Shown: one piece after another, positions 62,541-64,000 of the stretch | Position numbering within the stretch: position 1 is the stretch's first letter | Layout of the letters: every line of letters begins with the position of its first letter | Source: Granulicella mallensis MP5ACTX8 | GTDB taxonomy: Bacteria; Acidobacteriota; Terriglobia; Terriglobales; Acidobacteriaceae | NCBI RefSeq assembly: GCF_000178955.2 | Contig: NC_016631.1 | Coordinates: forward strand, 4,402,001 to 4,466,000 | Direction: 5' to 3' | Length of the DNA stretch: 64,000 nt | Position numbers and translations under genes: made by a program | The notes under the pieces: model-generated | What the model saw: only the letters and a program-made list of their open reading frames with translations | Told to the model about the DNA's origin: nothing | Database searches by the model: none

Positions 62541-63982
62541 TGAGCCATTCAGAGACCAGGGCATCGCATATCGTTATCGTTGGCTCGGGATTTACCGGGA
62601 TGGTCTGTGCCTTGGACCTGCTCAAAGCCGGCTACCGCGTTACGCTGCTTGAGGCTGGCCGTGAACCCGGGGGATTGACATCCGGCCAGAACTTCGGTGA
62701 CTTCACATGGGATCGGTTTTATCACTGCATCCTGACTTCGGATGCTTCCCTGCTATCTCTCCTTGACGAGCTTGGCTTGAGCAACAAACTTCGCTGGACT
62801 GCAACCGAAGTTGGCTTCTTTTCACACGGCAAACTGTACAAACTCACAAGTCCCCTGGACCTCCTCCACTTCCCTCTTTTGTCCCTGCTAGATAAGCTCC
62901 GGCTCGGACTTGGGACGTTGTATATCTCGCATCTGAGCAATGGGAGGAAGCTCGAGGAGATCCCGCTCGGCCCCTGGACTCAGCGAATATTCGGCAAGAA
63001 AGTCTATACAGAGATGTGGGAGCCCCTGTTCCGGTGCAAGCTGGGCGAAATGCGCCATTCCGCTTCTGCAGCCTTTCTCTGGGGAACGATCCGCAGGCTC
63101 TACTCGACTCGCGAAAACGGTCCACAGAAACAGGAAAAACTCGGCTACGTCGCCGGCGGCTACACTACAGTCTTCAAAAATCTCTACGCCAGCATCACGG
63201 CTCGCGGTGGCGAGATCATGACCTCGACCCCAGTGACATCCGTCGCGTCTCTGGCGAACGGCTCCGGCCAATCCGGCCGCGTCAGAATCACCTCTGCGAA
63301 TAAACAAATTGACTGTGACGGAGCCATCATCACAGCGCCTAACCGCGCCATTCTTGGCTTCCTCCAGACCGACGATGTCACCTACACCGAGAATCTCTCC
63401 CGTGTGCAATATCTCGGATTGATCTGTGTTGTGCTGGTACTCAAGAAGCCTCTCAGCGAGTTCTATGTAACCAATATCACCGAGGAGAGCCCTTTTACAG
63501 GCATCATCGAGATGACGAACCTTATCTCGACGGTGGACGAAACCGCTGGGCATCATCTCGTATACCTGCCTCGCTACACCCAATTTGATGACCCTCTTTT
63601 CAGCGCTGACGAGGACTCCGTATGGGCCACCTTTGAGCCTGCACTCAAACACATGCATCCCTCGCTCGAGGATGCCGACATCAGCAGGCGCTTTGTGTTC
63701 AGAGAGCGCTCCGTCCAGCCAGTACCGACCCTCGGATACTCCCGAATAGCACCACCGGCCGCAACTCCACTGGCAGGTGTTTACGTGGCAAACACGGCGC
63801 AAATCATCAATAACACCCTGAATAACAATGCCATGACGGAAATCGCTCATGCAGCATCCCGGCGCTTGATGCAGGATATCCCGCCTACTCTGCCAGCCAC
63901 CGCCAACAGTTCCCAGGCAGACTCGATTCTCGTAACCCTTTCAGAACAACAGATCGCCTTCGCAGGAGGTGGGCGCTCATGA
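62540..63982 (+). CDS. FAD-dependent oxidoreductase, protoporphyrinogen-oxidase/UDP-Gal-mutase-like
   Basis: 480 aa from the ATG at 62540, sharing one base with the previous stop (TAATG). FAD-binding ASHIVIVGSGFTGMVCALDLLKAGYRVTLLEAGREPGGLTSG near 9-49 with GSGFTG and the second Glu/Gly motif. The middle has substrate-domain features of the NAD(P)-binding_8/amine-oxidase family (FTWDRFYHCILTSDASLLSLLDELGL), and the C-terminus GVYVANTAQIINNTLNNNAMTEIAHAASRRL is a usual FAD-contact end. Members in polysaccharide clusters are related to UDP-galactopyranose mutases. A role modifying a lipid-linked or nucleotide sugar is inferred. It is coupled to the next gene. Confidence 0.85.
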   Translation: MSHSETRASHIVIVGSGFTGMVCALDLLKAGYRVTLLEAGREPGGLTSGQNFGDFTWDRFYHCILTSDASLLSLLDELGLSNKLRWTATEVGFFSHGKLYKLTSPLDLLHFPLLSLLDKLRLGLGTLYISHLSNGRKLEEIPLGPWTQRIFGKKVYTEMWEPLFRCKLGEMRHSASAAFLWGTIRRLYSTRENGPQKQEKLGYVAGGYTTVFKNLYASITARGGEIMTSTPVTSVASLANGSGQSGRVRITSANKQIDCDGAIITAPNRAILGFLQTDDVTYTENLSRVQYLGLICVVLVLKKPLSEFYVTNITEESPFTGIIEMTNLISTVDETAGHHLVYLPRYTQFDDPLFSADEDSVWATFEPALKHMHPSLEDADISRRFVFRERSVQPVPTLGYSRIAPPAATPLAGVYVANTAQIINNTLNNNAMTEIAHAASRRLMQDIPPTLPATANSSQADSILVTLSEQQIAFAGGGRS

Positions 63983-64000
63983 GCTTGATCGATGCACTTG
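63979..64000 (+). CDS. Start of a further EPS gene, cut by window edge
   Basis: An ATG at 63979 overlaps the preceding stop (ATGA) with GGAGGTGGGC upstream, and reads MSLIDAL up to the window edge. Too short to identify, but the coupling shows the plus-strand polysaccharide operon continues. Confidence 0.7.

Noticed and set aside
62888-63850. A 320-residue minus-strand open frame opposite the FAD oxidoreductase.
   Set aside because: The plus-strand frame has full FAD motifs and coupled start codons; the antisense frame has none.

Overview
The window looks like a chromosomal segment from a soil Acidobacteriota of the Terriglobia/Acidobacteriaceae type (Granulicella, Terriglobus or Edaphobacter-like). 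This is inferred from gene content, not from a marker gene: an Oar-like TonB receptor with an N-terminal carboxypeptidase-regulatory domain, an OmpR-type winged-helix/TolB-propeller membrane regulator, a beta-propeller histidine kinase, and many secreted enzymes with Tat-type leaders. No rRNA, tRNA, CRISPR array, integrase or transposase was seen.

Region 1 (1-10.3 kb) holds small oxidoreductase/cupin operons. A minus-strand operon (cupin, Tat-exported aldo/keto reductase, aldo/keto reductase, secreted sorbosone-dehydrogenase-like protein, cupin; 5166 down to 536) and a NIPSNAP gene lie beside a TetR/AefR-type regulator. Two nearly identical palindromic sites (about 5202-5228 and 6446-6467) suggest that this TetR controls both units and itself. 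A second unit (FMN reductase, MetA-like outer-membrane protein, XapX protein) is divergent from a LysR regulator.

Region 2 (10.4-43.2 kb) is a carbohydrate-utilisation locus. It contains Tat-exported TIM-barrel isomerase-like proteins, two GH2 enzymes, a GH5-like enzyme, a BD-FAE-like esterase, an MFS sugar transporter, two sugar/polyol dehydrogenases, a large TonB receptor, a GH35 beta-galactosidase, a two-component system with a periplasmic propeller sensor, a multidomain GH53 endo-galactanase and two 3-keto-disaccharide-hydrolase (DUF1080) proteins. GH53, GH35 and GH2 together point to pectic galactan or arabinogalactan as substrate. A 16-bp palindrome TCCNNC-N4-GNNGGA, usually followed by TTCG, occurs upstream of six of these transcription units and probably marks one regulon.

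Region 3 (43.5-64 kb) is a regulatory and exopolysaccharide region. It has a winged-helix/TolB-propeller membrane regulator, a sigma-54 activator with receiver domain, a secreted beta-helix protein, a universal stress protein, and a polysaccharide cluster. Five genes (UDP-sugar 6-dehydrogenase, Gfo/Idh 3-dehydrogenase, DegT aminotransferase, hexapeptide acetyltransferase, 2-epimerase) match the five steps of the WbpA-B-E-D-I route to UDP-2,3-diacetamido-2,3-dideoxymannuronate. They sit with a polyprenyl-P sugar transferase, a GT2, two SDR epimerases, a tandem pair of EmrE-like proteins and an FAD oxidoreductase. TGCAA-N4-TTGCA-type palindromes lie in the two divergent promoter regions of the cluster next to GG-N10-GC (sigma-54 type) elements, and a related 40-bp perfect palindrome precedes the beta-helix gene. 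The sigma-54 activator at 46122 is therefore the obvious candidate regulator of exopolysaccharide synthesis.
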